This document shows positions 33,976 through 43,535 of a DNA stretch of 64,000 nt, in pieces. The number at the start of each line of letters is the position of its first letter. Position 1 is the first letter of the stretch. The position numbers were made by a program, and so were the translations under genes. The stretch comes from Palaemon carinicauda. Lineage: Eukaryota > Arthropoda > Malacostraca > Decapoda > Palaemonidae. The stretch spans positions 85,066,882-85,130,881 of the forward strand of contig NC_090728.1 of assembly GCF_036898095.1 (NCBI RefSeq). The letters run 5' to 3'. The notes beneath the pieces were generated by a model that searched no databases, had not been told where the DNA came from, and worked only from the letters and a program-made list of their open reading frames with translations.

Positions 33976-36456
33976 ATGGCTGACCCTTCTCAAGTACCTA
34001 GATTTCGAAAGTGTAATGCTAGGGACTGTAATAGGCGTCTTCCAAAGGCTTCTCTCGACCCTCATACTGTTTGTTCCAATTGTCGGGGTAAAACCTGTCA
34101 ATTGGGAGATCGGTGTGAGGAATGCGTGGGCCTTTCGGAATTCGATTGGATCGAATATGATAAGTATACACGCAGACTAGAGAGAGATAGGGTAAGGAGA
34201 AGTTCATCTAGGTCCGTAGATTTTTCCTCTCCACATGCCCCTGAACCTAATCCTTCCCCTGTAGTGGTTGTTCCTAACCCCCCTCCTAGCACTCAGGAAC
34301 CGTCTATGCAAGACATGTTACGTGCTATTCATGCCTTGGGGGAGAGAGTTGAAGCGTTAGCAAGTGACCGTAATCAACTCATGGCTGACGTGAAGGAACT
34401 TAAGTGCCATAGTGCCACGGTGGAAAGTGGGAAAGTGATTAGTGCGCAAAGTGTTGTGAACAGTGTTGCGACCGAGGGTTCGTCTGTTCGTGCCTGTCGT
34501 TCACCTAGTCCGGGACCTCTTGCAAGCTCCCAAGCCCAGGGTAGAAGCAATGTCGTACGACTTATGGGTTCGAGAGGCCTTGATCAGCGAACAGACGTTC
34601 CCTCTATGGTATCAGGCGTATCTCGTCAAGATCGCCCCTACCATAAGACGAGAGAGCCCATTTTTACCTCGTCTTCCGAAGGCGTTTCACGCAAGAAACC
34701 ATGGAGCAAGGTTTCTAGGCCTTTGAAACACAAGTCGGTCCCTTCAGGACAGGTCCAACGTCCCGGATGTAGTCATTGGGACAGTTCGGACCCGTTGCTG
34801 TCATCGGATGACTGCTCGCCGCCTAAGCAAGGCAAAGTTGTGCCGTCTCAGACGCTAACCCCGTCTGTTACCGCACCCGTTACCGTAGACCCTAAATGGG
34901 TTATACTGCAGGACATGCAGTCTAAGCTTGCGTCCCTTATGGAAGACTACAACGCAGAGAAGGTTTCCGTTGAACCTAGCCGTTTATCTCATGGAGATAC
35001 TGGCCGTCAGCCACCCAAGCGTTCTGTTGTGCGTCCTGTTGACGTTGGTGTAGCCATTTCACGTCAACCAGTTGGGGTTGTACCACACCCGATGCGGTCT
35101 CGTGTGGATTTTCAGCCGCATGTGGACGTTAAGCAACTCGCTGATGCGCCTGGTGACGTTCAGGACGTTCGCCAACCATCAGAGTTGACTTGTTTTGACG
35201 CGGTGCGTCAACCTCCGCAACCCAGAGTTGTGTTGACTACACAACCCAGGCGGTCTAAGCAGTCTCGGGTGGACGCTGTGCGTCCTCACGCACCTGTTGT
35301 TGTTGACAGTTCCCAGACTGTTCAGCAGTTTCAGGACGCTGCGTCCTGCTCCGCCACTTATGCACCAGTGCGGGCGGACGCTGCGTGTCAAGCATTGCCT
35401 ACCCCTTTGCTTGTTTCTCATCAGTTATCAGATGAGGAACTTTCGGATGAGGACGTTGCTGACCCTCAGCCTGAGGATCATCCTTCAGATATTGATGAGC
35501 CTAGAGCAGTTCCGCCATCTATGGACTTTAAAAAAGTCATGCTCATTTTTAAAGAGTTATTCCCTGAACACTTTGTCTCTGTGGCTCCTCGTTCGCCGCC
35601 GTCTGAGTTTGTTTTAGGCGTACCTGCTGCCATGCCAGCCTTTACAAAACTCGTTCTCTCTCGCTCATCCAAGAGAGCTTTACGGCTGTTAGGCGATTGG
35701 TTGGAAACCAAGAGGAGTTTAGGGAAGACGGCCTTTGCCTTCCCCCCATCTAAACTCTCGTCTAGATCAAGCGTCTGGTATGCCACGGGAGAAGTTCTCG
35801 GCTTGGGAGTTCCTGCCTCTGCCCAGGGCGACTTCTCAAGTCTTGTAGACTCTCCCCGCCGCCTAGCCATGAGACGCTCGAAGATTAGTTGGTCATCCTC
35901 AGACCTGGACCATCTACTTAAAGGCATCTTTAGGGCTTTTGAAGTTTTTAATAGGGCTTTTGAAGTTTTTAACTTCCTTAACTGGTGTTTGGGAGCCTTG
36001 AGTAGGAAAATCTCATCAGCCGATAGAGATGTCTCCTTACTCATTATGTCCTGCATGGATAAGGCCATCCGCGATGGATCCAACGAGCTCTCCGCCTCGT
36101 TTACGTCAGGAGTCCTAAAGAAACGAGAGTCTCTGTGCTCTTTTCTGTCAGCAGGAGTGACGCCCTGTCAACGATCTGAGCTACTCTTTGCCCCTTTGTC
36201 TAAGTTCTTGTTTCCTGAACTTTTAGTTAAGGAAATAGCGTTGTCTCTAGTGCAGAAGGACACCCATGACTTGGTTGCGTCCTCGGCTCGCAAAGGGACC
36301 CCTTCGTCTGCCTTGTCTGCTAGACCTAGGATAGACACTCCAGCGTCCAGGTTTATTCCGCCCTTTCGTGGCAGAGCCCCCAGCAGGGGAAGTACTCGTG
36401 CCGAAGGGAAGAGAGGAAAGAGGAAAGGAGCCAAGTCCTCGCGGGGCAGAGTCTGA
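33976..36456 (+). CDS. DIRS D gag-like protein (826 aa)
   Basis: Intact ORF from an ATG in good context (AAAATGG). The N-terminus has seven Cys and one His in a compact pattern: Cys13, Cys18, His30, Cys33, Cys36, Cys41, Cys47 and Cys50, with DPHTVC and CEEC words, so probably zinc-binding. A low-complexity middle follows (residues 60-500), then a more structured part around EFVLGVPAAMPAFTKLV and a basic C-terminal tail (GKRGKRKGAKSSRGRV). An in-frame 21-bp duplication at about 35935-35976 repeats RAFEVFN. I assign it as gag-like by position before pol and by its basic tail; its real role is unknown. The end overlaps the start of pol by about 90 nt in a different frame. Confidence 0.8.
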   Translation: MADPSQVPRFRKCNARDCNRRLPKASLDPHTVCSNCRGKTCQLGDRCEECVGLSEFDWIEYDKYTRRLERDRVRRSSSRSVDFSSPHAPEPNPSPVVVVPNPPPSTQEPSMQDMLRAIHALGERVEALASDRNQLMADVKELKCHSATVESGKVISAQSVVNSVATEGSSVRACRSPSPGPLASSQAQGRSNVVRLMGSRGLDQRTDVPSMVSGVSRQDRPYHKTREPIFTSSSEGVSRKKPWSKVSRPLKHKSVPSGQVQRPGCSHWDSSDPLLSSDDCSPPKQGKVVPSQTLTPSVTAPVTVDPKWVILQDMQSKLASLMEDYNAEKVSVEPSRLSHGDTGRQPPKRSVVRPVDVGVAISRQPVGVVPHPMRSRVDFQPHVDVKQLADAPGDVQDVRQPSELTCFDAVRQPPQPRVVLTTQPRRSKQSRVDAVRPHAPVVVDSSQTVQQFQDAASCSATYAPVRADAACQALPTPLLVSHQLSDEELSDEDVADPQPEDHPSDIDEPRAVPPSMDFKKVMLIFKELFPEHFVSVAPRSPPSEFVLGVPAAMPAFTKLVLSRSSKRALRLLGDWLETKRSLGKTAFAFPPSKLSSRSSVWYATGEVLGLGVPASAQGDFSSLVDSPRRLAMRRSKISWSSSDLDHLLKGIFRAFEVFNRAFEVFNFLNWCLGALSRKISSADRDVSLLIMSCMDKAIRDGSNELSASFTSGVLKKRESLCSFLSAGVTPCQRSELLFAPLSKFLFPELLVKEIALSLVQKDTHDLVASSARKGTPSSALSARPRIDTPASRFIPPFRGRAPSRGSTRAEGKRGKRKGAKSSRGRV

Positions 36457-38296
36457 CTGCCCGCAGCTTCAGACAGCAGTAGGTGCCAGACTCAAGAACT
36501 TCTGGCAAGCCTGGGAGAAGAGAGGCGCAGATCAACAGTCTGTGAGGTTGCTCAGAGAGGGGTACAAAATCCCATTTGTACGCAAACCTCCTCTAGCGAC
36601 GTCCCCCCTCGATCTCTCTCCCAGGTACCGAGAGGAAGCAAAGAGACAAGCCCTGAAACTAGAAGTGTCTCTTTTGCTAGAGAAGGGAGCGGTGGTCAAA
36701 GTCTCGGACCTTCAATCACCGGGGTTTTACAACCGTCTCTTCCTAGTACCGAAGAAGACAGGAGGTTGGAGACCGGTGCTAGACGTCAGTGCTCTGAATG
36801 TCTTTGTCACAAAGACAAAGTTTACCATGGAGACCACGAAGTCAGTCTTAGCAGCGGTCAGAAAGGGAGACTGGATGGTCTCTCTCGACCTAAGAGACGC
36901 TTACTTCCACATCCCCATTCACTCAGATTCCCAACCTTTTCTGAGATTTGTCTTCGACAATGTGGTGTACCAGTTTCGGGCCCTGTGCTTTGGCCTAAGT
37001 CCTGCTCCTCTCGTGTTTACGAGGCTTATGAGGAATGTGGCAAAATTCCTCCATTTATCGGGTATCCGAGCCTCCCTTTATTTGGACGACTGGCTTCTCA
37101 GAGCCTCGTCCAGTCATCGCTGTCTGAAGGATCTCAATTGGACTTTAGATCTGACCAAGGAATTGGGACTTCTGGTCAACTTGGAAAAGTCCCAGCTGAT
37201 CCCATCCCAAACTATTCTGTATTTAGGGATGGAGATTCGCAGTCCAGTTTTTCGGGCTTTTCCGTCGGCCCCCAGAATAGATCAAGCCCTGCTCGTAATC
37301 CAAAAGATGTTGAAGAGAGAACGTTGCTCAGTCAGGAATTGGATGAGTCTAGTAGGAACTCTATCATCCCTGGAGCAGTTTGTCTCGCTAGGAAGGCTAC
37401 ACCTCCGACCTCTACAATTCCATCTAGCTTTTCACTGGAAAAAGGACAAGACGCTAGAGGCGGTCTCGATCCCGATTTCTGAAGCAGTAAAGACTTGCCT
37501 GAATTGGTGGAAAGACAATATCAGTCTACGAGAGGGACTTCCCCTAGCAGTTCAGAAACCAAACCACGTTCTCTTCTCAGACGCATCGGATTTGGGTTGG
37601 GGTGCGACACTGGACGGTCGGGAATGCTCAGGTCTGTGGAACTCAAGTCAGAGGAGCATGCATATCAATGGCAAGGAGCTTTTGGCAGTTCACCTGGCCT
37701 TGATAAGCTTCGAGAGTCTCCTTCGAGACAAAGTGGTGGAGGTCAACTCGGACAACACCACAGCCTTGGCGTACATTTCCAAACAAGGAGGTACCCACTC
37801 CCTGACACTGTACGAGATCGCAAGGGACCTGCTCATCTGGTCAAGAGATCGAGGCATCTCCCTAGTAACGAGGTTTATCCAGGGCGACTTGAACGTTCTA
37901 GCAGATTGTCTCAGTCGGAAAGGTCAGGTAATTCCGACCGAATGGACCCTCCACAAGGATGTGTGCAAGAGGCTTTGGGCGACTTGGGGTCAACCCACCA
38001 TAGACCTCTTTGCAACCTCGATGACCAAGAGGCTTCCAATCTATTGCTCTCCAGTCCCAGACCCAGCAGCAATACATATAGATGCCTTTCTCCTAGATTG
38101 GTCTCACCTAGACCTATACGCATTCCCACCATTCAAGATTGTCAACAAGGTACTGCAGAAATTCGCCTCTCACGAAGGGACAAGGTTGACGTTAGTTGCT
38201 CCCCTCTGGCCCGCGAGAGAATGGTTCACCGAGGTACTTCGATGGCTGGTAGACTTTCCAAGAAGTCTTCCTCTAAGAGTAGACCTATTACGTTAG
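36368..38296 (+). CDS. DIRS D pol: RT, RNase H, methyltransferase-like
   Basis: Open for 642 codons; the first codon listed is GTG, so the start is uncertain, and frameshifting from gag (pol is in the +1 frame) or reinitiation is possible. RT: WRPVLDVSALN (134-144), motif A SLDLRDAYF with Asp174, CFGLSPAPLVFTR, and YLDD at 238-241. RNase H: Asp405, Glu437, Asp462 and Asp513, the usual four. From about 539 to 630 lies a region resembling phage-type Dam methyltransferases (QPTIDLFAT, IYCSPVPDP, W-x-x-LDLYAFPPF), with FPPF instead of the usual NPPY/DPPY. Compared with C, a TAG after LRVDLLR replaces a CAA (Gln) codon and removes about 14 residues. The recombinase ATG follows 23 nt after this stop. 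Confidence 0.85.
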   Translation: MAEPPAGEVLVPKGREERGKEPSPRGAESDCPQLQTAVGARLKNFWQAWEKRGADQQSVRLLREGYKIPFVRKPPLATSPLDLSPRYREEAKRQALKLEVSLLLEKGAVVKVSDLQSPGFYNRLFLVPKKTGGWRPVLDVSALNVFVTKTKFTMETTKSVLAAVRKGDWMVSLDLRDAYFHIPIHSDSQPFLRFVFDNVVYQFRALCFGLSPAPLVFTRLMRNVAKFLHLSGIRASLYLDDWLLRASSSHRCLKDLNWTLDLTKELGLLVNLEKSQLIPSQTILYLGMEIRSPVFRAFPSAPRIDQALLVIQKMLKRERCSVRNWMSLVGTLSSLEQFVSLGRLHLRPLQFHLAFHWKKDKTLEAVSIPISEAVKTCLNWWKDNISLREGLPLAVQKPNHVLFSDASDLGWGATLDGRECSGLWNSSQRSMHINGKELLAVHLALISFESLLRDKVVEVNSDNTTALAYISKQGGTHSLTLYEIARDLLIWSRDRGISLVTRFIQGDLNVLADCLSRKGQVIPTEWTLHKDVCKRLWATWGQPTIDLFATSMTKRLPIYCSPVPDPAAIHIDAFLLDWSHLDLYAFPPFKIVNKVLQKFASHEGTRLTLVAPLWPAREWFTEVLRWLVDFPRSLPLRVDLLR

Positions 38297-38319
38297 CCAC
38301 ACGTAAAGAAGGTACACCA

Positions 38320-39414
38320 ATGCCTCCACGCTCTTCGTCTGACTGCCTTCAGACTATCGAAAGACTCTCGAGAGCTACAGGCTTTTCGAAGGAGGCAGCC
38401 AGTGCGATTGCAAGAGCGAGGAGAGCTTCTACCATTAGAGTTTACCAATCGAAGTGGGAAATCTTCCGAGACTGGTGCAAATCAGTATCTGTATCCTCGT
38501 CCAGTACCTCTGTAGCCCAAATCGCTGATTTTCTCTTATACCTGAGAAGAGTTCGCTCCCTTTCAGCTCCCACGATCAAGGGCTACAGAAGCATGTTGGC
38601 TTCGGTCTTCCGGCATAGAGGCTTAGATCTTTCCAACAATAAAGATCTACAAGATCTCCTTAAGTCTTTTGAGACCTCTAAGGAACGTCGTTTGGCTACA
38701 CCTGGATGGAATTTAGACGTGGTCCTAAGATTCCTCATGTCAGACAGGTTTGAGCCTTTACATTCAGCCTCCCTGAAGGATCTCACTCTTAAGACTCTTT
38801 TCCTGGTGTGCTTGGCCTCAGCTAAAAGAGTCAGTGAGCTTCATGCCTTCAGCAAGAACATCGGTTTTTCGACAGAAAAAGCCACTTGTTCTCTTCAACT
38901 TGGTTTCCTAGCCAAGAATGAACTGCCTTCTCGTCCTTGGCCTAAATCTTTTGATATTCCTAGCTTATCAAAGATCGTAGGCAACGAGTTAGAGAGAGTA
39001 TTATGCCCCGTTAGAGCTCTTAAGTTCTATTTAGCTCGTACTAAGCCTTTAAGAGGTAAATCTGAAGCGTTATGGTGTTCGGTTAAGAAACCATCCTTAC
39101 CTATGTCAAAGAATGCTTTGTCATATTTTATCAGATTGTTAATACGAGAAGCTCATTCACACTTGAGTGAGGAAGACCGATCTTTGCTTAAGGTTAAGAC
39201 GCACGAGATTAGAGCTATATCAACTTCCGTGGCCTTCAAGCAAAATAGATCTCTGCAAAGTATCATGGACGCGACCTTTTGGAGAAGCAAGTCAGTGTTC
39301 GCGTCATTTTACTTGAAAGATGTCCAGACTCTTTACGAGGACTGCTACACACTGGGTCCATTCGTAGCAGCGAGTGCAGTAGTGGGTGAGGGCTCAACCA
39401 CTACACTTCCCTAA
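38320..39414 (+). CDS. DIRS D tyrosine recombinase (364 aa)
   Basis: The frame is open from 37495, but that part is a shadow of pol; the ATG at 38320 starts MPPRSSSDCLQTIERL, where similarity to the B and E recombinases begins. An N-terminal SAM-like core-binding region covers residues 15-110 (STIRVYQSKWEIFRDW, APTIKGYRSMLASVF). The catalytic domain carries Arg170 (ASAKRVSEL), His295 and Arg298 (KTHEIRAISTSVAF), Trp321 (ATFWRS) and the nucleophile Tyr331 (ASFYLKDV). All key residues are kept. It would act on the circular DNA copy, joining it to the genome by strand exchange without making a target duplication. It lies in the same frame as gag. Confidence 0.9.
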   Translation: MPPRSSSDCLQTIERLSRATGFSKEAASAIARARRASTIRVYQSKWEIFRDWCKSVSVSSSSTSVAQIADFLLYLRRVRSLSAPTIKGYRSMLASVFRHRGLDLSNNKDLQDLLKSFETSKERRLATPGWNLDVVLRFLMSDRFEPLHSASLKDLTLKTLFLVCLASAKRVSELHAFSKNIGFSTEKATCSLQLGFLAKNELPSRPWPKSFDIPSLSKIVGNELERVLCPVRALKFYLARTKPLRGKSEALWCSVKKPSLPMSKNALSYFIRLLIREAHSHLSEEDRSLLKVKTHEIRAISTSVAFKQNRSLQSIMDATFWRSKSVFASFYLKDVQTLYEDCYTLGPFVAASAVVGEGSTTTLP

Positions 39415-39811
39415 TTCCATATCCTTTTAATCTGTCTCTTGAAATGTTTTTAATATTGTTTTTATGGGTTGTTCGGAAGGCTAAGAAGCCTTTCGCATCC
39501 TGGTTGATTTGGCGGGTGGTCAAAGTCATTTCTTGAGAGCGCCCAGATTAGGGGTTTGATGAGGTCCTGTTGTATGGGTTGCAGCCCTTGATACTTCAGC
39601 TCCTGGGAGTCTGTCAGCATCCTAAGAGGATCGCTGGGCTCCGTGAGGAAGACAGACTTACAAGGCAGAGTAATCGTCTAAGTCAACTTCCTTACCAGGT
39701 ACCTATTTATTTTGGTTTTGTTATATTGATAACTGTCAAAATGAAAAAACTCTTAGCTTATACGCTGTAAACATATTAACTCTGGTCTCTACCCACCTCC
39801 TTGGGTGTGAA

Positions 39812-39909
39812 TCAGCTATTATATATTCACCGGCTAAGTTAAATATTTAAAAATTATATTTTAATTATAAAATAAATTTTTGAATATACTTACCCGGTGA
39901 ATATATAAA
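39812..39909. repeat. Internal complementary region of DIRS D
   Basis: AGCTATTATATATTCACCGG through AGTTAAATATTTAAAAATT (complement of the left end) joins, at about 39853, a stretch ending TATACTTACCCGGTGAATAT, which predicts the missing right terminus. Confidence 0.8.
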
Positions 39910-39956
39910 TTAAATGACCCTCCCTTCCTCCCCAATAGAGACGCAGCGGGACGAGA

Positions 39957-40053
39957 AGAATTGAAGGTTTTGTTTACATACAAGAGTGGTATCTGGCCGA
40001 CAGTTGGCGCTTGTGGGCACACCCGCAACCTGCATAGGGATCGCTCGCGAGTT
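39957..40053 (-). repeat. Terminal inverted repeat of DIRS D, right side, cut by gap
   Basis: Complement of 33675-33770 with a few differences, ending abruptly at the N run. Confidence 0.85.
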
Positions 40054-40553
40054 NNNNNNNNNNNNNNNNNNNNNNNNNNNNNNNNNNNNNNNNNNNNNNN
40101 NNNNNNNNNNNNNNNNNNNNNNNNNNNNNNNNNNNNNNNNNNNNNNNNNNNNNNNNNNNNNNNNNNNNNNNNNNNNNNNNNNNNNNNNNNNNNNNNNNNN
40201 NNNNNNNNNNNNNNNNNNNNNNNNNNNNNNNNNNNNNNNNNNNNNNNNNNNNNNNNNNNNNNNNNNNNNNNNNNNNNNNNNNNNNNNNNNNNNNNNNNNN
40301 NNNNNNNNNNNNNNNNNNNNNNNNNNNNNNNNNNNNNNNNNNNNNNNNNNNNNNNNNNNNNNNNNNNNNNNNNNNNNNNNNNNNNNNNNNNNNNNNNNNN
40401 NNNNNNNNNNNNNNNNNNNNNNNNNNNNNNNNNNNNNNNNNNNNNNNNNNNNNNNNNNNNNNNNNNNNNNNNNNNNNNNNNNNNNNNNNNNNNNNNNNNN
40501 NNNNNNNNNNNNNNNNNNNNNNNNNNNNNNNNNNNNNNNNNNNNNNNNNNNNN
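40054..40553. other. Assembly gap of exactly 500 N
   Basis: A round-number run of N is normally a placeholder at a scaffold join, not a measured distance. The contig to the left stops inside the inverted repeat of D; the one to the right starts in a TA microsatellite. Orientation across the gap is therefore not proven by sequence. Confidence 0.95.
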
Positions 40554-40585
40554 ATATATATAATATATGTATATATGTATATATA

Positions 40586-40663
<78 letters not shown>

Positions 40664-40712
40664 TGTGTGCGCGCGCCTTTATATGTGTTTGTGTATGTAT
40701 ATATATTTTTTA
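40554..40712. repeat. TA-rich microsatellite
   Basis: Runs of ATATATA with TATG interruptions directly after the gap. Confidence 0.9.
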
Positions 40713-40884
40713 TTTTATTCATCATTTACATAATTTTGCAATGATAGGTCAACTGTGGAAAATAAAAACTGGTCGTTTTCGATGTTAAGGACATGATACC
40801 ATAAGAAGGAGAGATCCAGAAATTATCGTTTTAATGGTCCATATGAAATGAATTGCTGATGACGTCAAAAAAAATAGAATGAAG

Positions 40885-40887
<3 letters not shown>

Positions 40888-40928
<41 letters not shown>

Positions 40929-40955
40929 AAAAACATTAGGGAATTATATCTCATA

Positions 40956-41002
<47 letters not shown>

Positions 41003-41075
41003 AAAAAACCATTTGGGAATTATATGTCATAAGACAGACAGATAGAGAGAGACATACAGACAGACGTAGACAGAC

Positions 41076-41106
<31 letters not shown>

Positions 41107-41133
41107 ATTATATAAAAACATTAGGGATTATAT

Positions 41134-41179
<46 letters not shown>

Positions 41180-41262
41180 ATAAAAAAAATCATTAGGGAA
41201 TTATATCTCACAAGAGAGAGAGAGAGAGAGAGAGATAAAAACCATTAGGGAATTATATCATA

Positions 41263-41310
<48 letters not shown>
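40888..41310 (+). repeat. Compound GA minisatellite, type 1
   Basis: Blocks of (GA)n alternate with a spacer of about 35 bp, ATTATAAAAACATTAGGGAATTATATC plus CATAAGACA, about six times. Spacers are nearly identical, so whole block-plus-spacer units were duplicated. Confidence 0.85.
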
Positions 41311-41522
41311 TGGGGGGGTTAGAAAACTGGAAGAAGCGCGCGTGGCTGGCTGTCCCTGATTGTTTTTGCTCCGTTGGGTCAAAATGAATATGGAATCGCT
41401 TTATATCGGATATCGTCACAGAGTGTCGCATAATGGTGGGTTTTTGGGGACCAGCGTGTCACTCGATAGTGTCAGGAGGAGGGATGAAGGACGTCGGAAA
41501 TTCGTGGCACCTCTGAGACCCC

Positions 41523-41524
<2 letters not shown>
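41311..41524. other. Spacer between GA arrays
   Basis: No gene seen; unique-looking sequence. Confidence 0.4.
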
Positions 41525-41566
<42 letters not shown>

Positions 41567-41616
41567 GAATTTCAAAACTCACGCGACCAAACTGTGATAA
41601 ACTAACGATTATAAAA

Positions 41617-41659
<43 letters not shown>

Positions 41660-41697
41660 CAAAACTCATGGGACTAAACTGTAAAATACCGATTATA

Positions 41698-41739
<42 letters not shown>

Positions 41740-41803
41740 TTCCGTGAGTAAATAACCTACTTCAATTAAACGCTAATAAACTAGCGATTATTAAACACTG
41801 ATA

Positions 41804-41860
<57 letters not shown>

Positions 41861-41934
41861 CCGTGAGTAAATTACCTACACAATTAAACACTAATAATCT
41901 AGCGATTATTAAACACTGATAAACTAGAGATTAT

Positions 41935-41980
<46 letters not shown>
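41525..41980 (+). repeat. Compound GA minisatellite, type 2
   Basis: (GA)n blocks alternate with two spacer types: TTCAAAACTCA-CG/TG-GACCAAACTGT (41570-41700) and TTCCGTGAGTAAATAACCTAC followed by repeated TAATAAACTAGCGATTATTAAACACTGATAAAC words (41740-41935). Confidence 0.85.
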
Positions 41981-41982
<2 letters not shown>

Positions 41983-42383
41983 CTCGTAAATGGTCCCCTA
42001 TGCAGACAACGATAGTTATCGAGTCGTATCATCTCTTTGTTGTTTTTTTCCTGAAGCTTCAATGAACGTTTCTGTATCACGGCGATAAAAGAGGCTCTTT
42101 GTTCCGGCCACTTGCTACCATTGCCTGATGACATTGATAGTTTTATCCATGGGATTATTAGATTGAATTGTCAACTTAACGCCGTAAATTGATATTGGTT
42201 TTGTCGCAATTATGGGCATCGTTGCGTCAAATACGCTGTTGGCTGATGCAATTTCATTCATACAATACTCTCAACTATTTAATTCTTCAACTTCAAAGAT
42301 TGATTGAAAAATTGTGTATCAAACACAGATAAAGTTTAATTCATACAAGGTTTTATCTTGTAAATTGAACTGAATTAGAATTG
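41981..42383. other. Unassigned AT-rich sequence
   Basis: No gene or repeat recognised. Confidence 0.4.
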
Positions 42384-42654
42384 TGGTGGCTGATGTGGTA
42401 ACGTCCCTGACTGGGGTTCAAGTCCCGCTCAAACTTGTTAGTTTCTTAGGTCGCTGTAACCTCACCGTCCGTGTGAGTAATCAGCAACCATTCCCTGGCC
42501 CTCCTTGGCCGTAGCTTGGGTGCACCAATGGAGCGGGGTCTAAGGCTCTGATCATGTGTGTATGTGGACAGTCTCAAGGGCATTGTCCTGCTTGATAGGG
42601 CAATGTCACTGTCCCTTGCCCCTGCCATTCATGAGGGCCTTTAAACCTTTAATT
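42384..42654 (+). mobile_element. tRNA-derived SINE, copy 1
   Basis: The head has pol III-like boxes: GGTGGCTGATGTGGTAACGTCC (A-box region) and GGTTCAAGTCCCGC (B box). The body has CTCACCGTCCGTGTGAGTAA, CAGCAACCATTCCCTGGCC, GGCATTGTCCTGCTTGA and a CCATTCATGAGGGCC TTTAAACCTTTAA end. Shared with 43536-43860 and the split copy. Confidence 0.8.
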
Positions 42655-42720
42655 GAAAATAAAATTTAGGCCTTAAGCCAAGCACTGGAGCATCGAAAGT
42701 CATTCAGCGCTATATAAAGA
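42655..42720 (+). repeat. Short dispersed repeat (CAAGCACTGGAGC...CATTCAGCGCT)
   Basis: The words GCCAAGCACTGG and GTCATTCAGCGCT resemble a short repeat I recall as common in decapod genomes; identification from memory. Confidence 0.45.
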
Positions 42721-42954
42721 AAATTAATCAATCATACCCATACACTCACACCATTTGATATAATTTTAACCTAAAAAACCAATTAGACACCTTTCATACA
42801 ATAATATCTAAATGTGAAATGAGAACGGATTAAAAATGTAAATGGATAAAATTAATTAAAGCTCATGATCCAACTCAATACTCTGTTTACTTTTTGTCAA
42901 GTTAAAGGTATTACCGGAAGGCATGACTTTTACATTGATTTAAAAAATACTACG

Positions 42955-43320
42955 AAAACTAGAAGGGCACTCAGTAGAGCGCCAGACCTCTGCTGCGCCA
43001 GCTTATTTTTCGGCCTTTGACCTTAACATGTATTAATTGGGGTGGATTTTCATACACTCAAATATGAACTAAGTTTGAAGTCTCTGTGACAACGATGTCC
43101 AAACTTATGGCTGATTATGTGAATTGGACATTTTGCTTGACCGTGACCTTGACCTTCAACCTTGATCATCCAAAATTTAATAATTTCCATTATTTTACAT
43201 AAGTTAATCCCTACAAGTTTCATTATTGTACGATTAAAATTGTGGCCAGGAAACTGGTCATAAACAAACACACAAACTTAATATAACCTCCATCCAACTT
43301 CATTGGCAGAGGTAACAAAT
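42955..43320 (+). repeat. Dispersed repeat with TGACCTTGACCTT motif
   Basis: From AGAAGGGCACTCAGTAGAGCG to TTCATTGGCAGAGGTAACAAA, with CCGTGACCTTGACCTTCAACC inside. It resembles a repeat widespread in marine invertebrates. No coding content. Class unknown. Confidence 0.45.
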
Positions 43321-43535
43321 GGATTCCTCTTGAAACAGCATGCTTATTTTTTATTGTTGTATTTTCTCGTGACTTATGTTCACTACAATCCCTTACCTCT
43401 AAGAATAGAGTTGATCGAAAAGTCGATTAATCTATGAATGCAGTATATTTAAGAGAATATTTATTTTTTCTTCACCAGTACTTTGTTTACTTTGAAGAAT
43501 ATACTATCCACTACCCGTTCCACACGGAAAGCTTT

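Larger units (their letters stand above)
33598..40053 (+). mobile_element. DIRS element D, best preserved, right end lost in gap
   Basis: At least 6.46 kb. The left end starts near ATTTTTAAATATTTAACTTAGCCGGTG, and the empty site is near 45592 in the right arm. Gag (33976-36456), pol (36368-38296) and recombinase (38320-39414) are each open. The ICR is at 39812-39909. The right inverted repeat is present from about 39957 to 40053 and matches 33675-33770 (complement) until the run of N starts, about 75 bp short of the expected end. This is the strongest candidate for a recently active element in the window, with one caution, an early pol stop. Confidence 0.9.

Noticed and set aside
39910..40725. 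Three ORFs of about 200-270 codons across the gap
   Set aside because: They consist almost entirely of unknown bases.
40888..41980. CRISPR-like array (repeats with spacers)
   Set aside because: The regular element is a GA microsatellite and the spacers are the conserved part; this is eukaryotic satellite DNA.
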